Positions 51,177 through 60,927 of a DNA stretch of 64,000 nt are shown here, piece by piece. Each line of letters begins with the position of its first letter. Within the stretch, counting starts at the first letter, position 1. The DNA comes from Chryseobacterium sp. Leaf405. Its GTDB lineage: Bacteria; Bacteroidota; Bacteroidia; Flavobacteriales; Weeksellaceae. The notes under the pieces were generated by a model. The model did no database searches and was not told the origin of the DNA. It saw only the letters and a list, made by a program, of their open reading frames with translations. The stretch is taken from assembly GCF_001425355.1 (NCBI RefSeq), contig NZ_LMQN01000016.1, positions 208,361 to 272,360 on the forward strand, in the 5' to 3' direction. The position numbers and the translations under genes were made by a program.

Positions 51177-52055
51177 ATGAATTTCCTTATCAAAATATTA
51201 TACTTAATTTCTAAGTTACCACTGAAAATTTTATACATTTTTTCAGATATTATGTTTTTTCTGAACTTTTATATTGTTGGGTATCGGAAAAATGTAATTA
51301 CCCAAAACTTAAAAAATTCGTTTCCTGAAAAATCTGATGCAGAAATAACAGAAATAAGAAAAAAATTCTATCGTAATTTCTCAGATTATCTTGTTGAAAC
51401 TATTAAATCTTTTGGTATTTCTGAAAATGAAGCAAAAGTCAGAATGCAGCATATCAACCAAGATCTTTTTCACCAGGCTAAGGCTGAAGGCAAAAATATT
51501 ATCTTGATGGCTGGTCATGTTTTCAATTGGGAATGGATGAATGCGCTGGCAACTATTACTCCACAAAAAAATTCTCATCCGGTATACCGAAAAGTAAACA
51601 GCAGTTTCTGGGAAGATCAGATGAAAATAGTAAGAAATAAGTTTGGTAATGAAGCGTTAGAAGCGAACGAGGTAATTTTGAATATTTTCAGAAACAAAAA
51701 TGATGGTGAATCAATTTATATGTTCGTTGCAGATCAGACACCGCATGTTGCTCATGTTAATTACGGTTTAAACTTTTTAAATCAGAAAACGCCCGCCTTT
51801 ATCGGTTATGATAAACTCGCCACAAGAATGGATCTTATTTTCATTTATTGTGAAATGAAGAAAGTAAAAAGAGGTTTTTATCAGGTTAATTACCATAGAA
51901 TTTATTCCGACGGAGAAAAGTTTGTGAAAAATGAAGTGGTAAGAAAGTTTCATCAACTGCTTGAAAATACAATCAAAAAAAATCCTGACAACTATCTATG
52001 GTCACACAGAAAATGGAAATACCAGGATTCTATTAAAACTTACGACGGCGAATAA
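51177..52055 (+). CDS. Lipid A biosynthesis acyltransferase (LpxL/HtrB-like)
   Basis: The 292-residue protein has an N-terminal membrane helix (about 8-32) and the LpxL-type catalytic H(X4)E motif at His114/Glu119 in GHVFNWEW. RRK-like NLKNSFPEKS and the FVADQTP motif (about 184-190) also match. The family adds a secondary acyl chain to lipid A. Its stop is immediately followed by a GT2 gene and then an exonuclease gene, so the three are likely co-transcribed. The promoter lies almost on the start codon. Confidence 0.88.
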   Translation: MNFLIKILYLISKLPLKILYIFSDIMFFLNFYIVGYRKNVITQNLKNSFPEKSDAEITEIRKKFYRNFSDYLVETIKSFGISENEAKVRMQHINQDLFHQAKAEGKNIILMAGHVFNWEWMNALATITPQKNSHPVYRKVNSSFWEDQMKIVRNKFGNEALEANEVILNIFRNKNDGESIYMFVADQTPHVAHVNYGLNFLNQKTPAFIGYDKLATRMDLIFIYCEMKKVKRGFYQVNYHRIYSDGEKFVKNEVVRKFHQLLENTIKKNPDNYLWSHRKWKYQDSIKTYDGE

Positions 52056-53045
52056 ATGACACAACAACCTAAAAATCTTGCAGTTGTCATCTTAAATTGG
52101 AATGGTAAAAACTGGCTTCAAAAATTTCTTCCCAGCGTAATCACTTTCTCCAAAGATGCTGAAATATACGTTATTGACAACCATTCTGATGACAATTCAG
52201 TTGAATATCTAAAACAAAAATTTCCTACTGTTAAAATCGTTATTAATGATAAAAATTACGGTTTTGCTGGTGGTTATAATGAAGGTTTAAAAGAAATTGA
52301 TGCAAAATATTATTGTCTGCTAAATTCTGATGTTGAAGTCAACGAAAATTGGATTGAACCTGTTTTAGATCTATTTGAAAAAAATTCATCAATTTCTGCC
52401 ATTCAGCCTAAAATTTTATCTTTTAATAATAAAAACTATTTTGAATTTGCGGGAGCCGGTGGAGGGTTAATTGATAATTTAGGTTATCCTTATTGCAGAG
52501 GACGGACTTTCGATGATGTAGAAGAAGATAAAGGGCAATATAATGATGAAACGGAGATCTTCTGGGCTTCGGGTTGCTGCCTGTTCATAAGATCTAAAGA
52601 TTTTTGGCAACAGAAAGGTTTTGATGAAAGATTTTTTGCCCATCAGGAAGAAATTGATCTTTGCTGGAGATTAATCAATTCTGGAAAGAAAATATTTTAT
52701 ACAGGAAAATCCAAAGTCTATCATGTAGGAGGCGGAACTTTAAATAAGCAAAGTGCTCAGAAAACGTATTTAAACATCAGAAACAATTTATCAATGATGT
52801 TGAAGAATTTACCATTTCCGAAGTTAATTTGGTTGATATTTTTCAGATTATGCTTAGACGGAATTGCATCATTTTATTTTGCTTACAAAAACGGATTTTC
52901 ACATCTTTGGGCAGTTGCAAGAGGTCATTTTGGATTTTATGCTCAACTTCCAGGAACTTTGAAACGTCGTCAAAAGCATCAGACTACAAAATATTATCAA
53001 ACGAAATGGCTTATTTTTAAGCACTTTTTAGGAGGTAAAAAATAA
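52056..53045 (+). CDS. Glycosyltransferase family 2
   Basis: The 329-residue protein is a GT2/GT-A enzyme. VVILNWNGKNWL and DNHSDDNSVEYL form the nucleotide-binding part, LNSDVEV (about 88-94) contains the DxD-like site, and ERFFAHQEEIDLCWRL the acidic motif before the catalytic base. It resembles rhamnosyl- or mannosyl-type transferases of surface polysaccharides; donor and acceptor are unknown. The ATG directly abuts the acyltransferase stop with no gap, so translation is likely coupled, and a joint role in the cell envelope is plausible. Confidence 0.85.
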   Translation: MTQQPKNLAVVILNWNGKNWLQKFLPSVITFSKDAEIYVIDNHSDDNSVEYLKQKFPTVKIVINDKNYGFAGGYNEGLKEIDAKYYCLLNSDVEVNENWIEPVLDLFEKNSSISAIQPKILSFNNKNYFEFAGAGGGLIDNLGYPYCRGRTFDDVEEDKGQYNDETEIFWASGCCLFIRSKDFWQQKGFDERFFAHQEEIDLCWRLINSGKKIFYTGKSKVYHVGGGTLNKQSAQKTYLNIRNNLSMMLKNLPFPKLIWLIFFRLCLDGIASFYFAYKNGFSHLWAVARGHFGFYAQLPGTLKRRQKHQTTKYYQTKWLIFKHFLGGKK

Positions 53046-53066
53046 TTTAAACTTATTTTACATAAA

Positions 53067-53621
53067 ATGGATTTTTGCGCAATAGATTTCGAAACTGCTA
53101 CTCATGAGAAAAATTCTGCCTGTGAGCTGGGAATCTGTATTGTTCAGGATTCTAAGATTGTTGAAACAAAAACATGGCTGATAAAACCCCCAAGTTATCC
53201 TTATTTCAGTAGGTTTAATGTTGCTGTTCACGGTATTCTTCCAAACGATGTGAAAGATGCTCCTACTTTTGATGAGATTTGGTATGAAGTTCAGGAGATG
53301 ATGTACGGAACTTTAATGATTGCCCATAATGCAAGTTTCGATGCGGGAGTTTTACGGGGATGTCTAGATTATTATGGAATGTTTACACCTAAATTAGACT
53401 ATTTATGCAGTATTCAGCTTGCTAAAAAATCATGGAACTACCTTCCGAAATATGGATTAAAAAATTTAGCTGAACATCATCAGATCAAATTTAATCATCA
53501 CAGAGCAGGTGCTGATGCAGAGGTTTGTGCAAAAATCTCCTTATTGGCCTTTGAAAAATTGTTTATCACCAGCAATGAAGAGATTTCTGAATATATGAAA
53601 TTGAAGATCAAAAAGCTTTAA
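53067..53621 (+). CDS. DnaQ-family 3'-5' exonuclease
   Basis: The 184-residue protein has the DEDDh exonuclease motifs: DFETA (Asp7, Glu9) for ExoI, HNASFDAGVL for ExoII and HRAGADAEVCA (His-x4-Asp) for ExoIII. It degrades single-stranded DNA or RNA ends, as in DnaQ or RNase T relatives. No polymerase domain. It follows the glycosyltransferase after 21 bp, so it may be co-transcribed without functional link. It converges with apaG after 20 bp, leaving no room for a normal terminator. Confidence 0.88.
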   Translation: MDFCAIDFETATHEKNSACELGICIVQDSKIVETKTWLIKPPSYPYFSRFNVAVHGILPNDVKDAPTFDEIWYEVQEMMYGTLMIAHNASFDAGVLRGCLDYYGMFTPKLDYLCSIQLAKKSWNYLPKYGLKNLAEHHQIKFNHHRAGADAEVCAKISLLAFEKLFITSNEEISEYMKLKIKKL

Positions 53622-53641
53622 TCCTTTTCAATTTTTTAAGA

Positions 53642-54031
53642 TTAATTACTTAAAAGTTCTGATAACAAATTAAATTTTGGAATATCTATCTCAAAACTTT
53701 CCTGTGTTCCTGCGTTTTTAACCAAGTATTTTCCGCTCATATTTCCCACTCCGGAACGAAGCATTACATTTGAAAAATAAGCAAAATTTTCGCCTACTGG
53801 TATTTCCGGTGTTAAACCTATTACTCCATCACCGATAATCTCCGTATATCCAAAGCCAACATCAAAGATTAGCCATTTTCTTTTAAGAATTTTTATAGGA
53901 AAATCACCATCATTTTCGATTGTTATATTGTATTTGAAAACGTATCTGTTTTCGGACGGAAAACTGTTTTTGCTATCATATTCAGGTATTACTGAAACTT
54001 TGATATTTAAGGTCGTTTTTGAAAACATCAT
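53642..54031 (-). CDS. apaG: ApaG protein
   Basis: The 129-residue protein shows the ApaG beta-sandwich: VSVIPEYDSKNSFPSENRYVFKYNITIENDG, then WLIFDVGFGYTEIIGDGVIGLTPEIPVGENFAYFSNVMLRSGVGNMSGKY. GDGVIGxTPxIxxGExFxYxSxxxLxxxxGxMxGxY is the family pattern. It has been linked to Co2+/Mg2+ handling and to dinucleotide polyphosphate turnover; the biochemical role is not settled. A second ATG sits next to the first; either could be used. The sucB terminator precedes it. Confidence 0.88.
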   Translation of the reverse strand: MMFSKTTLNIKVSVIPEYDSKNSFPSENRYVFKYNITIENDGDFPIKILKRKWLIFDVGFGYTEIIGDGVIGLTPEIPVGENFAYFSNVMLRSGVGNMSGKYLVKNAGTQESFEIDIPKFNLLSELLSN

Positions 54032-54058
54032 CTTAGTATTTGATTACATAAATACAAA

Positions 54059-54083
54059 AATCTCGCCTTTTTCAGGCGAGATT
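54059..54083 (-). terminator. Terminator of the sucA-sucB unit
   Basis: 10-bp perfect stem AATCTCGCCT/AGGCGAGATT and T run on the minus strand, about 30 bp past sucB. Confidence 0.85.
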
Positions 54084-54113
54084 GTAAACTTATATTATAA
54101 TTTTATTAAAATC

Positions 54114-55367
54114 TTATAATCCAAGACCTTTTCTTTCGTCTCCACCCAATAGAATTTCTACCGGATTATCGATACCTTCTTTTATCGCAACAAGGAATCC
54201 TACAGACTCTTTACCGTCGATAATTCTGTGGTCATAAGACATTGCAACATACATCATCGGACGAATAACAACCTGTCCGTCAACCGCAACCGGTCTTTGG
54301 ATAATATTGTGCATTCCTAAGATAGCAGATTGTGGAGGGTTGATAATCGGCGTAGATAACATCGATCCGAAAGTACCACCATTTGTAATAGTGAAAGTAC
54401 CACCTGTCATTTCATCAACAGTGATTTTTCCGTCTCTTACTTTGATCGCTAAATCCTTAATGTTTCCTTCAACGTTTGCGAAAGACATATTTTCAGCATT
54501 TCTCAATACAGGAACCATTAATCCTTTAGGGCCTGAAACTGCAATTGAAATATCGCAGAAATCATAATTAATCTTGAAATCTCCGTCGATAGATGCATTT
54601 ACATCAGGATATAATTGTAATGCTCTTGTAACCGCTTTTGTGAAGAAAGACATGAAACCTAGTCCTACTCCATGTTTTTGACCAAATTCTTCTTTATATT
54701 GTTTTCTTAATCTGAAAATTTCAGACATATCAACTTCATTAAAAGTAGTCAACATTGCCGTTTCATTCTTTACAGAAACTAATCTTTGAGCGATTTTTCT
54801 TCTAAGAACTGAAAGTTTAGTTGTTGTTGTAGATCTTGAACCTGTAGCCGTTACAGAGCTTCCTCCCATTGCAGGAACAGCCGCTAATTCAGCATCAGAC
54901 TTAGAGATTCTTCCATCTCTTCCAGAACCTGAAACCTGAGATGCATCGATACCCTTTTCGTCAAGAATTTTCTTAGCAGCAGGAGACGGAGCACCTGTTG
55001 CATACGTTTGAGGAGCAGCAACCGGAGCAGCAGGTTTTGGAGCTTCCTGTTTAGCTGGTTCTGCCGGTTTCTCCTCTTGTTTTGGAGCTTCAGCAGCAGG
55101 ATCAGTGCCACCACCCGCAGGTTTTGCAGCATCTCTATCAATTAAACAAACCACTTGTCCTACCTGTACCACATCACCTTCTTCAGCTTTCAAAGTAATA
55201 ACACCACTTTCTTCAGCCGGCAATTCAAGAGTTGCTTTGTCTGAATCTACTTCAGCGATAGGTTGATCTTTTTCTACGTAATCACCATCTTTCACAAGCC
55301 AAGTTGCGATTTCAACTTCTGTAATTGATTCGCCTGGTGAAGGAACTTTCATTTCTAAAACTGACAT
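54114..55367 (-). CDS. sucB: 2-oxoglutarate dehydrogenase E2, dihydrolipoyl succinyltransferase
   Basis: The 417-residue E2 has a lipoyl domain (Lys44 in [10 protein letters not shown]), an Ala/Pro/Glu linker, an E3-binding domain (about 125-160: [27 protein letters not shown]) and a catalytic domain with [11 protein letters not shown] near residue 385. It transfers succinyl groups to CoA in the TCA cycle. It lies 38 bp after sucA, the gene for E1. The lpd (E3) gene is not in the window. This is the second E2 in the window; the other at 46 kb has a different substrate branch. Confidence 0.95.
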   Translation of the reverse strand: MSVLEMKVPSPGESITEVEIATWLVKDGDYVEKDQPIAEVDSDKATLELPAEESGVITLKAEEGDVVQVGQVVCLIDRDAAKPAGGGTDPAAEAPKQEEKPAEPAKQEAPKPAAPVAAPQTYATGAPSPAAKKILDEKGIDASQVSGSGRDGRISKSDAELAAVPAMGGSSVTATGSRSTTTTKLSVLRRKIAQRLVSVKNETAMLTTFNEVDMSEIFRLRKQYKEEFGQKHGVGLGFMSFFTKAVTRALQLYPDVNASIDGDFKINYDFCDISIAVSGPKGLMVPVLRNAENMSFANVEGNIKDLAIKVRDGKITVDEMTGGTFTITNGGTFGSMLSTPIINPPQSAILGMHNIIQRPVAVDGQVVIRPMMYVAMSYDHRIIDGKESVGFLVAIKEGIDNPVEILLGGDERKGLGL

Positions 55368-55405
55368 ATCGTATTTTTTATTTTTTTATTAATTATTATT
55401 TAAAA

Positions 55406-58213
55406 TTAAGCTGTTACAGGTCTTTTTACAGGAGCATCATCTCTGTCGAATACTCTGTTGATTACTGCATTTTGGTTTTTCTCAAACATTTTGTGACTTC
55501 CCGGAGCCGGAGCACCACTCGGTACAGGAGAAATTACCTGAATTCCTGTATCTCTGAAATTTCTCAAGATATAAGACCAAGCACCCATATTTTCCGGTTC
55601 TTCCTGAGCCCAAACGATTGAAGTTCTATTTGAATATTTAGCAAATACAGCTTCGATTGCGTCAGTCTGTAACGGATACAACTGTTCGAATCTTACCAAT
55701 GCGATATTTTCAGCATTTAATTCTTCTTTTTTAGCTAATAATTCGAAGTATAATTTACCTGAACACAACACTAATTTTTCAACTTTTGCAGGATCTGCAG
55801 TTGGATCGTCTAAGATTGGCTGGAATCCTTTGTTTGAGAAATCTTCAAGCGGAGAAACCACTTTTGGATGTCTTAACAATGATTTAGGGCTCATAACAAT
55901 TAATGGCTTTCTGAATGACCATTTTAATTGTCTTCTTAGCAAGTGGAAATAGTTGGCAGGAGAAGTGATATTCGCAACCACCATATTTTCATTAGCACAA
56001 AGTGTTAAGAATCTTTCCAGTCTTGCTGAAGAGTGTTCTGCACCTTGTCCTTCCGAACCGTGAGGTAACAACATCACCAAACCATCCTGAATTTTCCATT
56101 TTTCTTCTGCTGCCGCCAAATACTGATCAACAATAATCTGAGCACCATTTACGAAATCTCCAAACTGAGCTTCCCAGATCGTCAACGTATTAGGAGATGC
56201 CATTGCATAACCATAATCGAAACCTAGAACTCCATATTCTGAAAGGTGAGAGTTGAAAACATCAAATCTGCTGTCTGAAACTTCTTTTAAAGGAACATAT
56301 TCTTCCTCCGTATCTTCAGTTTTTACTACGGCATGTCTGTGAGAGAATGTACCTCTTTCCACATCTTCACCGGAAATTCTTACATTATGACCTTCCACCA
56401 AAAGTGTAGCATATGCCAACCACTCTCCAAGAGCCCAATCTAAAGAATTTCCTTCAATAGCATTGATTCTGTTTTCGAAAAGTCTTGTGATTTTATTTAA
56501 GAACTTTTTATCAGCCGGAAGTGTTGACATTTGAATAGCCAATTCTTTCAACTTCTCTAAGTCATATTTTGTATCAACAGGAGTCTGAACTGCTCCTCTT
56601 TTTCCAATAGGATAATTCGTCCAGTCTTCTGCCATGAAAACGTCCATAACGTTTTTCTCAATTTCTTTAGAAGCATCAAAGTCTTTATCTAAAAGAGCTT
56701 TGAATTCCGTTTCCATTTTAGCAATAACATCGTTTGAAGTAACGTTATCTTTCAATAATTGATCTTTATAGATCTCTCTTGGATTCGGGTGTTTAGAAAT
56801 TGATTTATATAAATTAGGCTGCGTAAATCTTGGCTCATCACCTTCGTTATGACCATATTTTCTGTATCCTAATAAATCAATATAAACATCTTTACCAAAC
56901 TTCGCTCTGAAATCAGCAGCAAAATGGATTGCGTGAACTACCGCTTCTGCATCATCAGCATTTACGTGCATTACAGGAGATTCTGTAACTTTTGCAACAT
57001 CTGTACAATACGTAGAAGATCTTGCATCCATATAGTTGGTTGTAAATGAAACCTGGTTATTTACAACAATATGAACAGTACCTCCCGTTTTGTATCCTTC
57101 CAAAGTCATCATCTGAGCAACTTCGTACGCAATACCCTGTCCTGCAATGGCACCATCACCATGAATGATGATTGGTAAAATTTTAGAATAATCTTTATAC
57201 TTATCATCTACTTTTGCACGGCAGATCCCTTCTACAAGAGCAGCAACCGTTTCAAGGTGAGATGGGTTAGGCGTTAAGTTAATGGCAACTTCTTCTCCAG
57301 AAGCAGTTTTTATTTTTTTAGATGAACCTAAGTGATATTTAACGTCACCTGAGAATACATCTTCTTCAAATTCTTTTCCTTCGAATTCTGAGAAAATTTG
57401 CTTGTAAGATTTCCCAAAAATATTAGTCAGAACATTCAATCTACCTCTGTGAGCCATTCCTAACACCACTTCATCTACGCCTAATTGAGAAGATCTTGAA
57501 ATTAACTGATCCAATGCCGGGATCAACGTTTCACCACCTTCTAAAGAGAATCTTTTCTGACCAACAAATTTTGTATGCAGATAGTTTTCAAAAGCAACTG
57601 CCTGATTTAATTTTAATAAAATTTCAGTCTTTTCATTTGCAGAAAGCAATGGGTGGTTTTCATTAACCTGAATCCACTGTTTGATGAAATCTTTTTCCTC
57701 AACATTATTAATGTGCATATACTCTATCCCGATAGAATCGCAATAGATATTTTGAAGGTGCGTGATAATTTCCTGAAGTGTTGCAGGACCTTTCATGCCT
57801 GTTTCTACAGCACAGTTGAATTTTGTATTTAAATCTGATTGCTCAAGACCAAAATTTTCGATATCCAGAGTCGGTGTATAATGTCTTCTTTCTCTGATCG
57901 GGTTTGTTTTTGTAAACAAATGACCTCTCGTTCTGTACGCCTCGATAAGGTTTACAACTTTAAATTCTTTTTTGATGTGTTCAGGAACTTCACCGCTTGA
58001 AGCTGCCTGATTTGCCTGCTGTACTACAGGAGCAGCGGGAGCCTGAATATATTGAACGTTATCCTCATCTCCATAGTTCTCCAACGCAAAATCGAAGCCT
58101 TGAAAAAAGGCTTTCCATGATGGTTCTAAAGAGTCCGGGAATTTTAAATACTGTTGGTATAAATCCTCAATTAACTGAGAATGAGCTGCGTTTAGGAATG
58201 AAAATCTGTCCAT
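55406..58213 (-). CDS. sucA: 2-oxoglutarate dehydrogenase E1
   Basis: The 935-residue E1 is full length. The N-terminus (FLNAAHSQLIEDLYQQYLKFPDSLEPSWKAFFQGF) is the family's start; the thiamine diphosphate domain includes GDGAIAGQGIAYEV (about 360-373), LGMAHRGRLNVLTN (about 255-268) and HGSEGQGAEHSSARLERFL. It decarboxylates 2-oxoglutarate in the TCA cycle and transfers the succinyl group to E2 encoded next. The 123-bp upstream leader holds no clear promoter match that I could place. Confidence 0.96.
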   Translation of the reverse strand: MDRFSFLNAAHSQLIEDLYQQYLKFPDSLEPSWKAFFQGFDFALENYGDEDNVQYIQAPAAPVVQQANQAASSGEVPEHIKKEFKVVNLIEAYRTRGHLFTKTNPIRERRHYTPTLDIENFGLEQSDLNTKFNCAVETGMKGPATLQEIITHLQNIYCDSIGIEYMHINNVEEKDFIKQWIQVNENHPLLSANEKTEILLKLNQAVAFENYLHTKFVGQKRFSLEGGETLIPALDQLISRSSQLGVDEVVLGMAHRGRLNVLTNIFGKSYKQIFSEFEGKEFEEDVFSGDVKYHLGSSKKIKTASGEEVAINLTPNPSHLETVAALVEGICRAKVDDKYKDYSKILPIIIHGDGAIAGQGIAYEVAQMMTLEGYKTGGTVHIVVNNQVSFTTNYMDARSSTYCTDVAKVTESPVMHVNADDAEAVVHAIHFAADFRAKFGKDVYIDLLGYRKYGHNEGDEPRFTQPNLYKSISKHPNPREIYKDQLLKDNVTSNDVIAKMETEFKALLDKDFDASKEIEKNVMDVFMAEDWTNYPIGKRGAVQTPVDTKYDLEKLKELAIQMSTLPADKKFLNKITRLFENRINAIEGNSLDWALGEWLAYATLLVEGHNVRISGEDVERGTFSHRHAVVKTEDTEEEYVPLKEVSDSRFDVFNSHLSEYGVLGFDYGYAMASPNTLTIWEAQFGDFVNGAQIIVDQYLAAAEEKWKIQDGLVMLLPHGSEGQGAEHSSARLERFLTLCANENMVVANITSPANYFHLLRRQLKWSFRKPLIVMSPKSLLRHPKVVSPLEDFSNKGFQPILDDPTADPAKVEKLVLCSGKLYFELLAKKEELNAENIALVRFEQLYPLQTDAIEAVFAKYSNRTSIVWAQEEPENMGAWSYILRNFRDTGIQVISPVPSGAPAPGSHKMFEKNQNAVINRVFDRDDAPVKRPVTA

Positions 58214-58336
58214 TATTACAGTGTATCTGTTATTAAAATTTGTTTGTAGAATTAAGCTTCAAATTTAATAAAAAAAACCGAGGTGTGACAGCCTTAAACT
58301 ATTAAAAAAACCATAAAACAAATAAATTTGACAAAT

Positions 58337-59377
58337 TTACTTAAATACTGATAATGAGAGCTTCATATTAACATCCTGATCCTCCATCGGGCGTTCGATA
58401 AAAGTCTGACGAATATCATTAAAACGCATCTCGTCTTTCTTTGCCTTCTGAATTAATTGTTGTATAGCCTTCACTCTTCCTTCGTAACTTCCTTTATAGT
58501 ACATTACATAATTCTGAGTAGGATTCTGTGTCCTGAAACTGAAGTTATTATCTGTAATTCCAAACTTTTTAGACAAAGGAATTCCTAAGAAATAAGATAC
58601 TTCTTTATCTTTGTAATTATCTGCATCGGTAATCAAGACCGGAAAACCGAATTCGTCATCTTTTTTACCAAGATCCATCGTTGTGTAATTATACACTTTG
58701 TTAAAATTCATTACAATATTTTTGTAAAGCGCATCTTTTTTGTTGGAAGTGCTTGCATTAATACCCAACAACAACTTTTCCTCTTCATTCTCAACCATTA
58801 AGCTGTCGTATTTTATGGCAGCCATTTGATTGTCTTTTTCCACTTTATTTCCTAACACATTTCTAAGATTTGCCATACTTTTATTAATATTTTCGGCAAA
58901 TCTGTCTTCTGTCCAGAAATTCTCAACTCTTTGTAAAACAGATAATTTTGGAGTATGTACAATCCATGTAATCTTTGTTTTTTCGGCTGAAAGAGCTTTA
59001 AATTTAACATCAACCAAGGTCGGATTTTCATTATTATCTTCAAAAAGCTGATATCTTAAGGTTTTGTTCGGATTTTCATAACGAATGAACATTTCTCCGT
59101 CTGTATCTTGTTTCGAATCTACGTAACTAATGGAACTCCCCTGTCCTTCGTAAGGTGTATAATAATCAATATCAATCGATTGAGAACTTGTAAAGAAATT
59201 ATTCCAACGGGTAAAATGCTGAAGGTTATTGAATTGAGAAAAAACTTTTTCCAAAGGGAAATCCACCTCTTTTTCAATTTTGAAGTCTTTGCTTTCATCC
59301 ACGAAATAATACATGGAGGCCGCATAAGCTCCTCCCAGCAAAATAATAAGTACCGCTATGATTTTGAAAAAACGCAT
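58337..59377 (-). CDS. Membrane-anchored SRPBCC-family protein
   Basis: This 346-residue protein has one N-terminal membrane helix (about 4-24). Residues 30-175 resemble a START/SRPBCC ligand-binding fold (FKIEKEVDFPLEKVFSQFNNLQHFTRWNNFF), and the C-terminal part (about 215-346) a GyrI/effector-binding-type fold (EGRVKAIQQLIQKA). The ligand is unknown. The family is common in flavobacteria. A complete promoter (59382-59412) ends four bases before the ATG, so the mRNA is probably leaderless. Confidence 0.7.
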   Translation of the reverse strand: MRFFKIIAVLIILLGGAYAASMYYFVDESKDFKIEKEVDFPLEKVFSQFNNLQHFTRWNNFFTSSQSIDIDYYTPYEGQGSSISYVDSKQDTDGEMFIRYENPNKTLRYQLFEDNNENPTLVDVKFKALSAEKTKITWIVHTPKLSVLQRVENFWTEDRFAENINKSMANLRNVLGNKVEKDNQMAAIKYDSLMVENEEEKLLLGINASTSNKKDALYKNIVMNFNKVYNYTTMDLGKKDDEFGFPVLITDADNYKDKEVSYFLGIPLSKKFGITDNNFSFRTQNPTQNYVMYYKGSYEGRVKAIQQLIQKAKKDEMRFNDIRQTFIERPMEDQDVNMKLSLSVFK

Positions 59378-59381
59378 TACA

Positions 59382-59412
59382 CAAAAGTAATATAAATATG
59401 AAGAGTGACCAA
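59382..59412 (-). promoter_or_regulatory. Promoter of the SRPBCC gene, overlapping the glgC terminator
   Basis: TTG (59410-59412), 20-base spacer, TACTTTTG (59382-59389), with 4 bases to the ATG. Its -33 lies inside the glgC terminator hairpin. Confidence 0.6.
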
Positions 59413-59427
59413 TATCTTGATCACTCT
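59400..59427 (-). terminator. Probable terminator of glgC
   Basis: AGAGTGA..C/G..TCACTCT-type stem after the glgC stop. No long T run. It overlaps the SRPBCC promoter. Confidence 0.5.
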
Positions 59428-59460
59428 TGTGTTGTTTTTATTTTAATAGATAATCTCAAT

Positions 59461-60729
59461 TTATCCTATATGCGTTCCCGCCGGTAAAATTGCTCCTTTT
59501 TTCACGACCACAATACCGTCCTGCACGGAATGGGTGCCGTAATCTCCATCCTTTAAATGCTTTCCTCCGATAATTCTTACATTATCTCCTATATAACAGT
59601 TTTTATCTAAAATTGCTCTCTCGATATAACAGTACTTTCCGATTCCCATATTGGGCTGTCCTCTCTCATCGTTCATTACAATTTCTTTTGTATTCTGATA
59701 AAAATCGGCGCCCATGACGTAAGAATTAACAATCGTACTTCCTTTATCTACTCTTGTTCGGTTTCCAATGACTGAGTTTTCGATTTTATCAGCCATGATG
59801 ATACATCCATCTCCGAAAACTGCTTTACTTACATAAGAACCATTAATTTTTGAAGGCGGTAGCATTCTCGCTCTTGTGTAAATCGGAGAAGAAGAAAACA
59901 GATTGAACTGGGGAAGATCCTGGCAAAGATCTAAATTGGCTTCGTAGAAAGACTCAATGGTTCCGATGTCTGTCCAATATCCTTCATATTGATAACTTAA
60001 AGTCGTGTATTTCCCGATAGAATTAGGGATAATATCTTTTCCGAAATCATCGCCCGCTCCTTCATCAAACATTTTTTTAAGAATACTTTTCGTGAAAATA
60101 TAAATTCCCATCGAAGCTAAATATTCTTTTCCTGCAACTTTATTTTCTTCAGAAACTTCAGATTTTAAACCATCTAAAATATCATAACCCGGTTTTTCAA
60201 CAAAAGAAGTAATGTTTCCTTCATCATCAGAACTTAAAATTCCAAAACCTGTCGCATCTTTGGCATTTACCGGAATGGTAGCAATTGTTACATCACCGCC
60301 TTTTTCGATATGGAAATCAAGCATTTCTTTAAAATCCATCTGATAAAGCTGATCACCCGAAAGGATTAAGATATATTCATAATCATATTTCTCCAAATGC
60401 TTCATTGACTGGCGAACCGCATCCGCTGTTCCCTGATACCAACTTTCATTTTCTACATTCTGTTCCGCTGCTAAGATATCAACAAAACCTTTGCTGAAAA
60501 TATCAAAATGGAAAGAATTCTTAATATGTGAATTTAAAGAAGCTGAATTAAACTGTGTTAAAACCAAGATTTTATTTAATCCAGAGTTTAAACAGTTAGA
60601 AATAGGAATATCCACCAATCTGTATTTTCCTGCAATAGGAACAGCCGGTTTCGATCTTGTGTACGTTAATGGAAAAAGTCTGGTTCCTCTGCCTCCCCCC
60701 AAAACAATGGATATAACATTGCGATTCAT
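59461..60729 (-). CDS. glgC: Glucose-1-phosphate adenylyltransferase (ADP-glucose synthase)
   Basis: The 422-residue protein has the pyrophosphorylase motif GGGRGTRLFPLTYTRSKPAVPIAGKYRLVDIPISNCLNSG (about 12-50, Arg and Lys for ATP/G1P), FVEKPG, and a C-terminal left-handed beta-helix (about 300-422). It makes ADP-glucose, the first committed step to glycogen. Regulatory (fructose bisphosphate/AMP) sites cannot be judged by eye. It follows glgA across a 198-bp gap on the same strand. Confidence 0.95.
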   Translation of the reverse strand: MNRNVISIVLGGGRGTRLFPLTYTRSKPAVPIAGKYRLVDIPISNCLNSGLNKILVLTQFNSASLNSHIKNSFHFDIFSKGFVDILAAEQNVENESWYQGTADAVRQSMKHLEKYDYEYILILSGDQLYQMDFKEMLDFHIEKGGDVTIATIPVNAKDATGFGILSSDDEGNITSFVEKPGYDILDGLKSEVSEENKVAGKEYLASMGIYIFTKSILKKMFDEGAGDDFGKDIIPNSIGKYTTLSYQYEGYWTDIGTIESFYEANLDLCQDLPQFNLFSSSPIYTRARMLPPSKINGSYVSKAVFGDGCIIMADKIENSVIGNRTRVDKGSTIVNSYVMGADFYQNTKEIVMNDERGQPNMGIGKYCYIERAILDKNCYIGDNVRIIGGKHLKDGDYGTHSVQDGIVVVKKGAILPAGTHIG

Positions 60730-60927
60730 AAATTATCCTGCGTTTATTTTATTAGTTTTACTTTTATATTTTAACTATCTGCAATAAGGCAAAAGCCGTA
60801 CCTTTTCCTATATATTTTCAATAAATATTCACTTTAATGAGATCCAGACTTATTCAACAACATATTTTTCAGAATTATCATTTTCATAATATTGCTTAAA
60901 AGCTCTTATTTAAAGATTTTTAGTGTC

